Of a DNA stretch of 64,000 bases, positions 41,285 through 51,125 are shown piece after piece. The translations under genes and the position numbers were made by a program. The notes beneath the pieces were generated by a model. It saw only the letters and a list, made by a program, of their open reading frames with translations. It did not search any database and had not been told where the DNA came from. Within the stretch, counting starts at the first letter, position 1. Each line of letters begins with the position of its first letter. Location of the stretch: positions 71,708,366-71,772,365 of the forward strand of contig CM036758.1 of assembly GCA_020796225.1 (NCBI GenBank), read 5' to 3'. The stretch comes from Arion vulgaris. Lineage: Eukaryota > Mollusca > Gastropoda > Stylommatophora > Arionidae.

Positions 41285-41510
41285 TTATTATTATATCGAT
41301 CACAAACCCAAGCGTACCTGGTTCAAACCCCACGGCGGGCAAGTTTGGAAGCAAATTCGTTTCCGTGGGATTTTACAAAAGGTAAAAATAGACCTCACCG
41401 TTCAGAAAGCAATGGCAAACTGCTGAACGTATTAGAAAATCAACCACTCGTTTACTGTGGTTGATGGCTACGTCCTTTGGGATATGCCACGATTTTCTTT
41501 TTCATATATG
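41285..41510 (+). mobile_element. SINE-I copy
   Basis: B-box-like ACCTGGTTCAAACCCC precedes a body with CAGAAAGCAATGGCAAACTG and TGGTTGATGGCTACGTCCTT, ending GGGATATGCCACGATTTTC. The reverse copy is at 58785-59010. Confidence 0.75.
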
Positions 41511-41818
41511 CACACACTTAGTAGATATTGAGAGTAATAGTGATACAGAGAGCAAGACATACATAAGAGTAATGGGGGAAGGAGGGTTGTTGAGATAGAC
41601 ACACACATAATACTGCCAGGCAACAAAGACAGTAAGATAACAGTTCAGACAACAAAGACAGCAAGATAATACATCATATTTATGAGGTAACATTATTCCC
41701 ATGCCGTGGCAGCACATGGAGGTTATACAAACACTTGTAAAACTAATCAGCAAGGGGAAATAATCCACTAAACGCACAGTCTAATTAACATCGTTAATCA
41801 AAGTTGAGATAAGGAAGA
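41511..41818. other. unassigned
   Basis: A short 29-bp duplication around ACAACAAAGACAGYAAGATAA at 41626 and 41653; nothing else. Confidence 0.4.
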
Positions 41819-41942
41819 CAATGCGAGTCAACAGGAAGACATGCGAGTCAACAGGAAGACATGCGAGTCAACAGGAAGACATGCGAGTCAACAGGAAGAC
41901 ATGCGAGTCAACAGGAAGACAATGCGAGTCAACAGGAAGACT
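41819..41942. repeat. 20-bp minisatellite
   Basis: Six copies of ATGCGAGTCAACAGGAAGAC. Confidence 0.97.
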
Positions 41943-42007
41943 TTGAAGAGCACACACAGATAGATGATCTGTAGTGTTGTTAGAAACATTTCGATGTGTT
42001 TATTTTC

Positions 42008-43728
42008 AGTCTTCTTCTTTGAAGGTTCCATATCGACCACTATTTGTGATTTGTATGTGTTCTGAGTTCAAGAACGATTGTATGTTGTGTTAGCTATGCG
42101 CCTTCAAGTAGGCCTGCACATCCGATTTATATGACGCTTTTTATTTACTAGAATAGCTTCCCTATGTCCCTACCTCAGTCACCTATTACCTTCCTTCCTT
42201 TGCGTTCCCGGCCTAGCCTGATGGACCAACTTCTATCATGAATTTAACTGTTGTTTTTGGGACTCCGTTCCTCCGTACAGCTTTTCGCGAAGCTCTGTGT
42301 GTTGTGGCCAGTACTCTTTTCGTATACCTGCTAAACGTGGACAGTCTTGCAAGACGTGTTCTGCCGTCATGTCTGCCATATTGCATGGGCACAGGCTAGT
42401 TGTGCCAATTTTAAATTTATGGAACATGTGGGCTCTGAGCTTGTTGTGGCCGGTACGGAGGCGAAATATGGTAACTTGTTCACTGCGCGAGAGACCATAG
42501 TATCCGTCACTGTCTGTGTACTGCGGGTGGTCTTTTGCCCACTTGCTTCGATAGTGCGAACCGATGGTTGTTTTGACTTCCTCATAGCTGATCTCGAGAT
42601 CAGTCTGGGGTAGTCGCCCGCCCTCTTTGGCTAGCTTGTCGGCCGCTTCGTTTCCCTTAATGTTGCAGTGTGACGGTATCCACTGGATGACAGTGCGTTT
42701 GAGTGAACTCGTTAGTTCAGCGAGGGACGTTTTGAGCTCATTCATCTCAGTTTTGCCAACGCATTTGAGTGCCGTGATGACCGATAGAGCATCGGTGAAT
42801 ATCACGACCTTGTTGCGTGTAGTGTTTCTTCTCTCCAAGATCATTTCGGCCGCCTTTTTGATTGCCTCTGCCTCAGCTCGGTAGTTATTCGAGTATTTGC
42901 CAGTTGCAATCGCTTTCTTGACCGTGACTTTCTTGGAGATTTTAAGCACTATTCCTCCTCCGCCATCGCTTATTGCGTTATTTGCCGATCCGTCCGTGTA
43001 GACGTGCGTCCACTCATTTTCAGGGTACTCTGATTCTATGTACTCTTCTGCCGCAGTTTTTCTGTCGAGGTTCGTTTGGTCCCTTTTGCTCATTATGCCT
43101 GGGATTGATTCCATTAGTTCTGGCATTTTTGTTTTCCATGGCGGGCACTTGTCGATTGCCGGGATTGGTTTAGCTGTGCATTTGGACAGGACTGGGTGGT
43201 CTGTGGTCAGTGCGTTAGAGATTCTAACGAAGTTAGATCTCTGTATTCTCCACTTTCCTGATTGAAACATTCTTTCATGCATTGGATGCGATTTGAGCCG
43301 TTTGAGTTTTTCCGCAAGTACTACTACTTTCTTGTCCCTTCGGTCAGTCATTGGTTGGATGCCTGTGATGGTCTCCATCGCCTTGATGGGCGTGGACTTT
43401 ATGGCTCCAGTGATAATGCGTAGGGCCCGGTTTTGACTGCTGCTCACTTTTGCGAATTGCTTGTTCGATGCATTGCTCCACGCTGCCATACCGTACTCTA
43501 GGACCGGTCGCATTCTACCAGAGTAAAGTGTCTTGAGAATTCTGCTGTTTGCTCCCATGTGGAACCTGCGAGTTTACGCATCATTGTTAGCCTGTGTCTC
43601 GCTTTTGCCGTAGCATTCTCGATCTGGGTGCACCAAGTCAGCTTGTCACCTATTACGATATGCCTTGTAGGTTGCAGTGTTACTATCATTTGCTCCCCGT
43701 GCGAGCCCTGCCAATACGTGAGCGGTTT
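42008..43728 (-). mobile_element. SINE-D1 split by a LINE insertion
   Basis: The D1 body is at 42008-42189 and the D1 head at 43657-43728. The two parts are contiguous in the D1 consensus once the LINE at 42190-43644 and one copy of the 12-bp duplication are removed. The duplication is GTCACCTATTAC at 42178-42189 and 43645-43656. Confidence 0.93.
42190..43644 (-). pseudogene. LINE with RNase H domain, 5'-truncated
   Basis: The minus strand encodes KLTWCTQIENATAKARHRL, then after a one-base deletion near 43556 an open 440-codon frame from GANSRILKTLYSGRMRPVLE to a stop at 42236-42238. The RT thumb/connection region is followed by RNase H with YTDGSA (D), YRAEAEA (E), FTDALS (D) and NEAADKLAK (D). 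A C-terminal cysteine/histidine cluster (LCPCN...AEHVLQDC) follows. This layout fits I-clade-like LINEs. The 3' end is GGGAACGCAAAGGAAGGAAG, an (AAGG)n tail. A perfect 12-bp TSD flanks it. All RNase H acidic residues remain, so it is a young insertion. Confidence 0.93.
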
Positions 43729-43815
43729 ATTTTTATTAAGAGTATGATCTACTTCTACAGCAGGTCCAACGTCCAGGTCGACTGCTGCAAAGCTTGTCTG
43801 CATTATCTTTGTTTA
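43729..43815. other. unassigned spacer
   Basis: Between the D1 head and the microsatellite; no recognised element. Confidence 0.4.
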
Positions 43816-44378
43816 GTTCTTCTTTCTTCTTTCTTCTTTCTTCTTTCTTCTTTCTTCTTTCTTCTTTCTTCTTTCTTCTTTCTTCTTTCTTCTTTCTTCT
43901 TTCTTCTTTCTTCTTTCTTCTTTCTTCTTTCTTCTTTCTTCTTTCTTCTTTCTTCTTTCTTCTTTCTTCTTTCTTCTTTCTTCTTTCTTCTTTCTTCTTT
44001 CTTCTTTCTTCTTTCTTCTTTCTTCTTTCTTCTTTCTTCTTTCTTCTTTCTTCTTTCTTCTTTCTTCTTTCTTCTTTCTTCTTTCTTCTTTCTTCTTTCT
44101 TCTTTCTTCTTTCTTCTTTCTTCTTTCTTCTTTCTTCTTTCTTCTTTCTTCTTTCTTCTTTCTTCTTTCTTCTTTCTTCTTTCTTCTTTCTTCTTTCTTC
44201 TTTCTTCTTTCTTCTTTCTTCTTTCTTCTTTCTTCTTTCTTCTTTCTTCTTTCTTCTTTCTTCTTTCTTCTTTCTTCTTTCTTCTTTCTTCTTTCTTCTT
44301 TCTTTTTTCTTCTTTCTTCTTTCTTCTTTCTTCTTTCTTCTTTCTTCTTTCTTCTTTCTTCTTTCTTCTTTCTTCTTA
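43816..44378. repeat. (CTTTCTT)n heptanucleotide array, about 80 units
   Basis: Nearly pure 7-bp repeats with one C-to-T interruption near 44305. The right edge abuts the 3' end of a minus-strand family-3 LINE whose relatives carry (AAAG)n tails, so the array is probably an expanded LINE tail. Open frames of 200-260 codons across it are artefacts. Confidence 0.97.
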
Positions 44379-44692
44379 TCCATAATTTTGTTTTACCTCA
44401 CAGCGTCAGGATAAGAAGAGATTTCTAGAACGCGTTTTTGTGAGTGCTTCCCAAACAATGTTTTTCGTCGCCTCTGTTACCTCTGAGATCTAATTTTTGC
44501 GTGAGCAGCTTTCTGCTTTGTACCCACTGTATCAGAGTAACATTGCTCGTTGAGTCTGTTGGTAATCTGCTTATGTGGCCGAACCATTTACTTCGCTGTT
44601 TCGTAATAAAGTTCAGTCCTGATGTTGTACCCACTTGTCCCCTTATGTCTTCATTTCTAAACCGGTACTTCTTGATACTACCAGAATTTTGC
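44379..44692 (-). mobile_element. LINE family-3 C-terminus and 3' UTR
   Basis: The minus strand gives RFRNEDIRGQVGTTSGLNFI, WFGHISRLPTDS, then the UTR with AACAGAGGCGACGAAAAAC and ATCTCTTCTTATCCTGACGC. The 3' end meets the (AAGAAAG)n array. Confidence 0.85.
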
Positions 44693-44749
44693 GTAGACAC
44701 TTCATCTTTGTTTAGTTGTGTGTATTGAATTAAAATTAGACAAAATGAA

Positions 44750-45290
44750 ATGAAGAAATCAGAAGAAGACTGGATGTGAAACCAGTCATGCAATTCATAA
44801 ATGAACAACATATTAAATAGTTCTGATAAGAATGCCCTGGTATCGCTTACCACAGAGAGCCCCACAGAAAAAAAGTATAATGAGTACAAAGAAAGAGGAC
44901 AACCACGTAAAAGATGGAGCGACGGCATAAAGAACAGCCCTATTATAATGAATATCAGCTTACAAAGTGTCTTAACTCTTTAGCTGCTAAGGGCGTATAT
45001 ATACGTTTTCCCCATTCCCTTCTAAAGACGCATTAACACGTCTGTTATTATCTCTCCTCTGTAGGCTAAAGACGTGTTAACACGTTATAGATTGCTACTG
45101 TCACTGCTATAGGCGTACATTCACGTTTGTGACCTAGAAACAAAGAGTAGCTATTTTTAGCTCAGCCTTCGGAAAGTATGTAGCAGCGAAAGGGTTAAAA
45201 CAAGCACACACAAGATCACTACGCTCCCCCCAACACTTCTATAAAGAAGTAAATGGTGGAATAGAAGAAGAAGAAGATTGAATAAAAGGA
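44750..45290 (+). mobile_element. LINE C-terminal remnant split by a TTAA MITE
   Basis: Frameshifted translation FINEQHIK, YNEYKERGQPRKRWSDGIKN and MNISLQSV leads to the MITE at 44976-45194. Beyond it the sequence continues KQAHTRSLRSPQHFY and a (GAA)n tail. Removing the MITE and one TTAA restores a continuous LINE end. Confidence 0.75.
44976..45194. mobile_element. piggyBac-type MITE flanked by TTAA
   Basis: 219 bp. Left end CTCTTTAGCTGCTAAGG and right end TAGCAGCGAAAGGG are inverted repeats, with TTAA at 44972-44975 and 45195-45198. The interior holds a short palindrome AAGACGTGTTAACACGT. TTAA target choice is the piggyBac hallmark. There is no ORF. Confidence 0.8.
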
Positions 45291-45354
45291 GGGTTAGCCT
45301 CACACAAAACACTTCAGAGTTGCCTATAATTAGAGTAGTTGATTAAATAACTGA
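45291..45354. other. unassigned spacer
   Basis: No recognised element. Confidence 0.3.
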
Positions 45355-45772
45355 TATGACCATTATCACTGCACTTCGGTGATCAGTCCTGTGTGCTCCA
45401 ATCGCTTTCTTACATAGGCAAATCTCAACGACAATGCACAAGCTCGATAGCACAGGCAAGAGTCCAAGATGTAACATTGAAAATGGTGAATATTTTTGTA
45501 AAACTTTAATAAAAATGTAAATAAATGTTACCCTGGCAGCGGCATTGCAGCCTATTATTATTGAATTTCAACTGTTAATAGCTCTTATACATGCTCGCTT
45601 TGAAAATGGGACATAGGTTCTATCGAATGTCTCCCAAAGGACTAGAAACACTATCTCACCTACATTGAGAACTGGGATCACTGGGCATAGATCTCGATCT
45701 TTCCATGCGGGGAACGAACCGAGTACCTTTGGAGCAAGAAGCGTGCACCTTACCCGCACGCCACATAGAACC
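45355..45772 (-). mobile_element. SINE-C copy
   Basis: 3' end CACTTCGGTGATCAGTCCTG, body AAATCTCAACGACAATGCAC, and head (CACCTTACCCGCACGCCACA on plus) in the expected minus-strand order. Confidence 0.83.
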
Positions 45773-46192
45773 CTCAAGTTCTGGTGTGTCAGAGTTTTGT
45801 AGTAGTTGAAGAACATGATGGAAACACTACCCTTTGATCTCTGAGATTTACCGACTGGTTTCCTGTTGTTGTTGGAAGGTAACAAATGCTGCGTAGCTCC
45901 TTAAGTAGTAGTACAGCGCGTTTTTGATGTCACAGTAAACATATGACGTAATCTCTAGCTGGTTATAAATTTATTCAAAAAGGTCAGTTTATTTTTAGAG
46001 ATAAAAGATTTGTAGACAACTGAAATAGTGTGACATAAACATACGCCCCCTAACGGACACAAGTGAGTTTGGTAACCGTATAGGATAGACGTGGACGATT
46101 CCGTATTCAGGACAAAGTAGACTGGCGACAAATGTTATTCGTACTAGTTGTGACTAGATGAATGTAGTTAATAAACAGTGTTTAAACACATG
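45773..46192. other. unassigned
   Basis: No recognised element. Confidence 0.4.
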
Positions 46193-46196
46193 TAGA

Positions 46197-46394
46197 CCCG
46201 CCTGCCCAGCGTGTTAGTGGCGCGTTGGACGACGGGTAACAAGCCACCCCTGTGAGTGCGATTTAATTCCGTGGCATGGCAAAAAAGCCACAGGTTCTCC
46301 ATATTTACGGTGTTCATGACACCGAACTGAAGGGTTACGATGTCCATGGCACCGAGCCGAAGAACTGAAAGCTCAAGTGCTTCTGGATCGGAAA
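46197..46394 (+). mobile_element. SINE-A copy
   Basis: Head CCGCCTGCCCAGCGTGTTAG, body CACCGAACTGAAGGGTTACG, end GTGCTTCTGGATCGGAAAG. It sits directly upstream of a LINE remnant. A possible imperfect duplication is ACACATGTAGA / CACATATAGAA. Confidence 0.88.
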
Positions 46395-46404
46395 GAAACT
46401 CACA

Positions 46405-47130
46405 TATAGAATGTAAAAAGAGAATAGGAATGGTCAAGGATAATTTCAATAGAATGAGAAAGTTACTGACATCCAAACAAATCACAAACAGGCTAAAAAT
46501 GAGAATGATCAAATGCTATATATATCCTATATTAATGTATGGCTCGGAAACATGGACAATGAACAAGCAGTTAGAAGACAGAATTGAAGCATTTGAGATG
46601 AGGATATATAGAAGAATAGGCAGAGTTTCATGGACAGAAAAACAGACAAATAAACAAATTTTAGGAAAATTAGGCATGAAGAAACAATTATTAAGAGAAA
46701 TAAAATTGAGACAAGTAAAGTATTTTGGGCACATAAAAAGACATGACACTTCTTCTTCTTTGCGATCGCTTTTTTGATGATTATACCGTTAGACGCGTTC
46801 TTATGATGAAATCGACTGGTGTCTGGAGCTTATCTCTAGTGCCATGTAGTTTTGAATGTAGTGTTGTGTTGTAGGGCCAGCATTCCTTTCTTGGGAGGAC
46901 ATACAGGGGCAGTCTTGCAGAGACATGACACCATGATCAAATCTTTACTAGAGGGGAAAGTTGAGGGGAAGAGCAAGAGGAAGACCGAGAGATAAGTGGG
47001 AGGAAACTTTAAGAAATGGACAGGTTACAGTCTGGCAGTGTGCAACACCAAGGCGAAAGACAGAGGATGCTGGAGATTCATTGCAGCCGACCTTCGATGT
47101 GGAGACGGCACCTGATGATGATGATGAGAA
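46405..47130 (+). pseudogene. LINE RT C-terminal remnant interrupted by SINE-E
   Basis: An open frame RIGMVKDNFNRMRKLLTSK, MRMIKCYIYPILMYGSETWT, YRRIGRVSWTEKQTN and YFGHIKRHD runs to 46749. SINE-E occupies 46750-46920. Beyond the repeated AGACATGACAC (46921) the LINE continues with LLEGKVEGKSKRKTER and a GAT(GAT)n tail. The first part is uninterrupted by stops for about 110 codons. Confidence 0.88.
46750..46920 (-). mobile_element. SINE-E copy with 11-bp TSD
   Basis: 171 bp; in minus sense it ends AAAAGCGATCGCAAAGAAG with a (GAA)n tail. The perfect 11-bp duplication AGACATGACAC lies at 46739-46749 and 46921-46931. It disrupts the LINE frame right after KRHD. Confidence 0.9.
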
Positions 47131-47200
47131 TGTAACAAGCACAAATATATGAATGTATTTAGTTAACAAACAGTGTTGAAACACATAAACATAATCTAAC

Positions 47201-47297
47201 CGTAGCGATGTTATAGGGAGAGAGTCCGTGGCTTCAGACGAGAAGAGCTCTCTCTGTTGGACAGAGGTGTCGTCAATGAAGTCTTCTCCGTTGTTTC
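47201..47297 (-). CDS. RERE: Atrophin/RERE-family exon (BAH domain C-terminal part)
   Basis: A 97-nt exon: two bases completing a split codon, 31 codons (NNGEDFIDDTSVQQRELFSS, then EATDSLPITSL), and CG that forms arginine with the first base of the next exon. The acceptor is CTTCTGTCTGTTGCAG; the donor is GTTAGA, a weaker match than the others. The RELF...SLxxxxLRGKC junction matches the BAH end of RERE and, less well, MTA proteins; the downstream exons decide for RERE. The next upstream exon was not found at 47298-64000, so the preceding intron exceeds 16.7 kb. Confidence 0.88.
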
Positions 47298-47416
47298 CTG
47301 CAACAGACAGAAGATAAAGAACAAATTGTATGAGAAAATGTAAACATAAAATCATGAAGACACTAGAGAAATGCGTACATAGATGAGCATAGATAAGTAA
47401 TATATATACATATATT

Positions 47417-47582
47417 CAGTGGCGGCGCGTGATCCTTTTTGTTGGTGGGGCCAGATACACATTTTCAGAAAAATCATGGTTTTGGGTTAGGGTATATTTT
47501 AATTTATTAAATAATAAATACACGTTACACATTATTTTGGTTGGGTCCGGCCCCACTGGCCCTTAATTACGAGCCGCCACTG
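47417..47582. mobile_element. hAT-type MITE with perfect 8-bp TSD
   Basis: 166 bp from CAGTGGCGGCGCGTGATCC to ACGAGCCGCCACTG, flanked by a perfect CATATATT at 47409-47416 and 47583-47590. Confidence 0.93.
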
Positions 47583-47590
47583 CATATATT

Positions 47591-47700
47591 TGTTTTTCGT
47601 TTCCCCGCTGCGAAACTATGCATAGTCATAGCGATTAATATGTCGCTTTTGACTGATTTCTGGTCTCTCACGCCAGCCGGCACGGCACATGATAATGATG
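47591..47700 (-). mobile_element. possible SINE-E-like fragment
   Basis: CGCTTTTGACTGATTTCTGG resembles the SINE-E region CGCTTCTGACTGATTTTTGC at 51070. Boundaries are unclear. Confidence 0.4.
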
Positions 47701-47754
47701 ATAAGAGTTGAAAATATTGAGAGTAAACTAGTTTGTGTGTATGTGATTGTATGA

Positions 47755-47965
47755 GTATGTGTGTGTGAGAGAGAGACAGAGAGAGAGTGTGTGAGAGAGA
47801 CAGAAAGAGAAAGAGACAGTGAGAGAAAGAGAGAGAGACAAAGAGAGAGAGAGAGACAAAGAGAGAGAGAGAGGTAAAGATAGAGAGACAGAGAGAAAAA
47901 AAGAGAGAGAGAAATATAGAGAGAGAAGCAAAGAGAGAGAGAGAGAGAGAGACAGAAAGATAAAG
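47755..47965. repeat. (GA)n/(GAGACA)n low complexity
   Basis: GAGAGAGACAGAGAGAGAG-type purine-rich simple repeats on the plus strand. Confidence 0.93.
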
Positions 47966-48250
47966 ATAGCGAAACACGTAATAACAAAGAACTGTAGTTT
48001 TACAAAATACAAAAACAATGACAATACACAGCAACGTTTCGACCAAAAAGGCCTTTATCAAGCAAACGATACAACAGAAGTAGCGAATTTCACAGAACAA
48101 AACATATAGAATCCGACAGAGCCAACGGGCCTTTTGGTGGAAACGTTGCTGTGTAATTTCATTGTTTTTGTATTTTGTAAAACTACAGTACTTTGTTATT
48201 ATGTGTTTCGCCATAGTTTCATATTTTTACTGCAGTCTTCCCTTATATAG
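47966..48250. mobile_element. Penelope-flank-type foldback repeat with two hammerhead-like cores
   Basis: Inverted arms. Minus strand 48033-48066 has CTTGATAAAGGCCTTTTTGG and TCGAAACGTTGCTGTG. Plus strand 48129-48152 has GGCCTTTTGGTGGAAACGTT. Outer sequences GTAGTTTTACAAAATACAAA and TTTGTATTTTGTAAAACTAC pair over about 60 bp. The right end is ACTGCAGTCTTCCCTTATAT. Confidence 0.7.
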
Positions 48251-48770
48251 CGACAAATTGGGAGAGACAGAGAGGGAGAGGGAGACATAGTCAGAGACAT
48301 AGACAGAGAGGAAGAGGGAGACATAGACAGAGAGGAAGAGGAAGACATAGACAGACAGGGAGAGGGAGACATAGACAGAGACAGAGAGGGAGACATAGAC
48401 AGAGAGGGAGACATAGTCAGAGACAAAGAGGGAGATATAGACAGAGAGGGAGAGAGAGACATAGTCAGAGACATAGACAAAAAGGGGAGAGGGAGACATA
48501 GACAGAAAGGGAAAGGGAGACATAGACAGAGACAGAGAGGGAGACATAGACATAGACAGAGTGAAAGAGAGAAGAGAAAGAGAGAGAGACCTACTGAAAT
48601 ATAAATACAATTTAATCAACAAATCAATGGTCGGTCACAAAGAGAAAGAGAAAAGATAGAGAGAGAGAGAGAAGAGAGAGAGACAGAGGGAGAGAAAGAG
48701 GGAGAGAAAGAGACCTACTAAAATATAAACACAATTTAACCAACAAATCAATGGTTAGTCCACAAAGCAC
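48251..48770. repeat. purine-rich minisatellite with a 125-bp-spaced duplication
   Basis: GGGAGACATAGACAGAGA-type units fill 48255-48600. GAGACCTACTGAAATATAAA with CAACAAATCAATGGT occurs at about 48586 and again at about 48710, separated by a second GA-rich tract. Confidence 0.9.
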
Positions 48771-49575
48771 CCACCATTCACTGAGCTTGATATATGCCAA
48801 CATGATCAATAAAACACTACATCGGACTCACTTTCTGTAAGCTCAATAGCATAGTCTAGACAAGGGATTCTCAAACTGTACATCCTCAGATACCCCTTAA
48901 CATAAGAGGTCTGTTCACAAGTACCAGACTTTTAGCAGGGAGAAGCACTCATCTGGAGGTCTGAAACCATAATCCCTTTCAAAATACTCTCATTGGAACT
49001 GCACACTCTTCTCCCAGCGGCTGCGCTATTAATGAAATCATTTCAGGAAGCCCTCTTTGAGAGTGTGTAGTATGGTTTGACAAGAGCCAACTATAAACTT
49101 ATGGGCCTTCGGACTCAGGTAAGAAGAATGGGAAATCAGACCACAACTACACCACGTGACCTCGCATTCCAGTATTGTTGTATTTAGACGAATTCATTTT
49201 AAAATCAACACAAAATGCTAACTCGAAGTCATATTATGCAACAAGTTAAGTTTAACAATAAGGAATATCAATATTATGAATATTTTTCACCAATAAATAA
49301 CCATAGACTCACAGAATTGAGAAAATTGCAAAAAAGCGTGCAGTTTTCTATCAAACATCTGTAATTTCCAGTCCCCTTTTCTGATCTAGGTCAGAGAATC
49401 TCCGGTCAGTTGTCTGGCCTAGTTATCTAAAGTTGGCTGTGGTTTGACACGCGTCCGCATAATTAGTTCTCTTGCCTTCATTTAGGTGACTTTTAGAGAA
49501 AATGTTCTTCTGTTTTGGGAACCAAGCAAAAGTAGCAATTTGTTATATCGGGATAGTTGGGTGCCTGATTGATTG
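48771..49575. other. mostly unassigned; possible hAT-type end
   Basis: GGGATTCTCAAACTGTACAT at about 48863 resembles an hAT transposon end (GGTTCTCAAACTG), but no partner end was found. No gene. Confidence 0.4.
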
Positions 49576-49925
49576 GTAGGACTATCATCATTGCACTTCG
49601 GTGAGTAACCATGTGTGCTTCTATCTCTTTCTTATACAGGAAGATCTTAGCGGCAGTGCACGAACTTCGTAGCACCGGCTAGATTCCCGATGTAATTTTG
49701 AAAATGGTGAAAATAATTTGAAGAATTTTTTAAAATTTGTGAAATAAATTTTGAACAGGCTGCAGCTTTCCAGTCTGCTTTTCTCGATTTTAATCTGCCA
49801 ATGGTTCTTTTATGTGCACAAGTTGAACACGGGATCTAGGTTCTTGTTCTTCCGTTTCCAATAAGACTAGGAACTCGACCTCACCTACAGTAAGATAAGG
49901 TATCTCTGGGAAAGTTATCTTAATC
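49576..49925 (-). mobile_element. SINE-C copy, head truncated
   Basis: CACTTCGGTGAGTAACCATG, GAAGATCTTAGCGGCAGTGC and ATAAGACTAGGAACTCGACC follow SINE-C order. The tRNA-like head beyond the GTATCTCTGG region is missing. Confidence 0.83.
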
Positions 49926-50065
49926 ATTAAGTTGTTTGTATTTATGTATGGAAACTAACCAACACACAGTTGGCATCGTTTTGTTGTGAAGTGGATTAGC
50001 GTAGTGTAAAAACGTTTGTTTGTCCACCCAAACACTGGTGGATTGTGTATTCTTTTCCCACATTC

Positions 50066-50367
50066 TCTCTCTCTCTTGCGTTCCCGGCCTAGCCTGATGG
50101 ACCAGCTTCTATCATGAATTTTACTGTTGTTTTTAGGGACTCCGTTCCTCCGTACAGCTTTTCCGGGAAACTCTGTGTGTTGTGGCCAGTACTCTTTTCG
50201 TATACCTGCTAAACGTTGACAGTCTTGCAAGACGTGTTCTGCCGTCATGTCTGCCATATTGCATGGGCACAGGCTAGTTGTGCCAATTTTAAATTTATGG
50301 AACATGTGGGCTCTGAGCTTGTTGTGGCCGGTACGGAGGCGAAATATGGCAACTTGTTCACTGCGAG
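50066..50367 (-). mobile_element. LINE (RNase H type) 3' end with perfect 13-bp TSD
   Basis: 302 bp matching the 3' end of 42190-43644, encoding the MFHKFKIGTTSLCPCNMADM region. It is flanked by TTTTCCCACATTC at 50053-50065 and 50368-50380. Its tail is (AG)n rather than the (AAGG)n of the first copy. It is strongly 5'-truncated and has a frameshift at the C-terminus. Confidence 0.93.
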
Positions 50368-50394
50368 TTTTCCCACATTCGAATCGCTTCCATA

Positions 50395-50475
50395 GAACGC
50401 TTCAGCGTCCACTGGGGAGGGAGGGGGGGGGTGGGGGGTACCGCCCACTTTGGGAAACACTGATCTAAACACTTC
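50395..50475 (-). mobile_element. hAT-like MITE terminus
   Basis: The minus strand reads CAGTGTTTCCCAAAGTGGGC, GGTACC and then CGCTGAAGCGTTCTATGG, matching the left end of 9720-10184. Confidence 0.65.
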
Positions 50476-50534
50476 AGTGAACACTAAAGAAAGTACTACG
50501 ATTCAGGAGTTGATGAATAACTAAGGAAAGCATC

Positions 50535-50629
50535 TTATTTTTTCTTTTCTCCAAATCCTGTTTTGTCTCACAGCGTCAGGTCGCAAATGGAGACACCAGG
50601 AGCGAGCCTCTCTATGCCCCTTGTATACA
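50535..50629 (-). mobile_element. LINE family-3 3' tail
   Basis: CTCCAAATCCTGTTTTGTCT, CACAGCGTCAGGTCGCAAAT and GAGCGAGCCTCTCTATGCCC match the tail at 39050-39120 in reverse. Confidence 0.7.
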
Positions 50630-50737
50630 TTTTATTTCCTTGTTGATATTGTTGATGCCCGTGCACCGGGTGATCTCAGTATTTGGTATTCTCTGATCCC
50701 AGGAAATTCTGAGAATCCTTCTGAGAAACATCTTGCC

Positions 50738-50943
50738 TTTTTTTCCCCCGATCCAGAAGCACTTGAGCTTTCAGCTCTTCGCTCGGTGCCATGGACATCG
50801 TAACCGTTCAGTTCACTTTACCACGAACACCGTAAATCTGGGGAACCTGTGGCTTTTCTGCCAGCCCGCGGAATTGAACCCGCACTCACAGAGGGCTAGT
50901 CACCCGTAGTCCAACGCGCTACGAACACGCTGGGCAGGCGGGC
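50738..50943 (-). mobile_element. SINE-A copy with TSD
   Basis: Minus-strand SINE-A. Duplication AACATCTTGCC (50727-50737) and AACATCTTCCC (50944-50954), one mismatch. It interrupts the LINE ORF. Confidence 0.9.
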
Positions 50944-51009
50944 AACATCTTCCCTTAAAGCCTCTTATGCGACTGTCTATTTTAGAACTTGTTTTCCATG
51001 TCTCTGATC

Positions 51010-51125
51010 TTCTTCTTCTTCTGCGATCGCCCGCTGTGAATTCATGTATTAGCAATGACGCCGTGTGGCGCTTCTGACTGATTTTTGCTTGAGGCCTGCT
51101 TATACCATTTGACTGGTGTCCCCAG
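51010..51125 (-). mobile_element. SINE-E copy with 14-bp TSD
   Basis: 116 bp with a (CTT)n tail at the left and CTGCGATCGCCCGC next to it. Duplication CCATGTCTCTGATC (50996-51009) and CCATATCTCTGATC (51126-51139), one mismatch. It interrupts the same LINE as the SINE-A. Confidence 0.9.

Noticed and set aside
43594..44414. 200-263-codon frames across the CTTTCTT array
   Set aside because: Heptanucleotide repeat translation, open on both strands.
47201..47297. Assigning the exons to an MTA-type protein instead of RERE
   Set aside because: The first exon alone is ambiguous, but TQGEIRVGPSHQ, LLMYLRAAR and AAFAGMC in the following exons fit RERE/Atrophin and not MTA.
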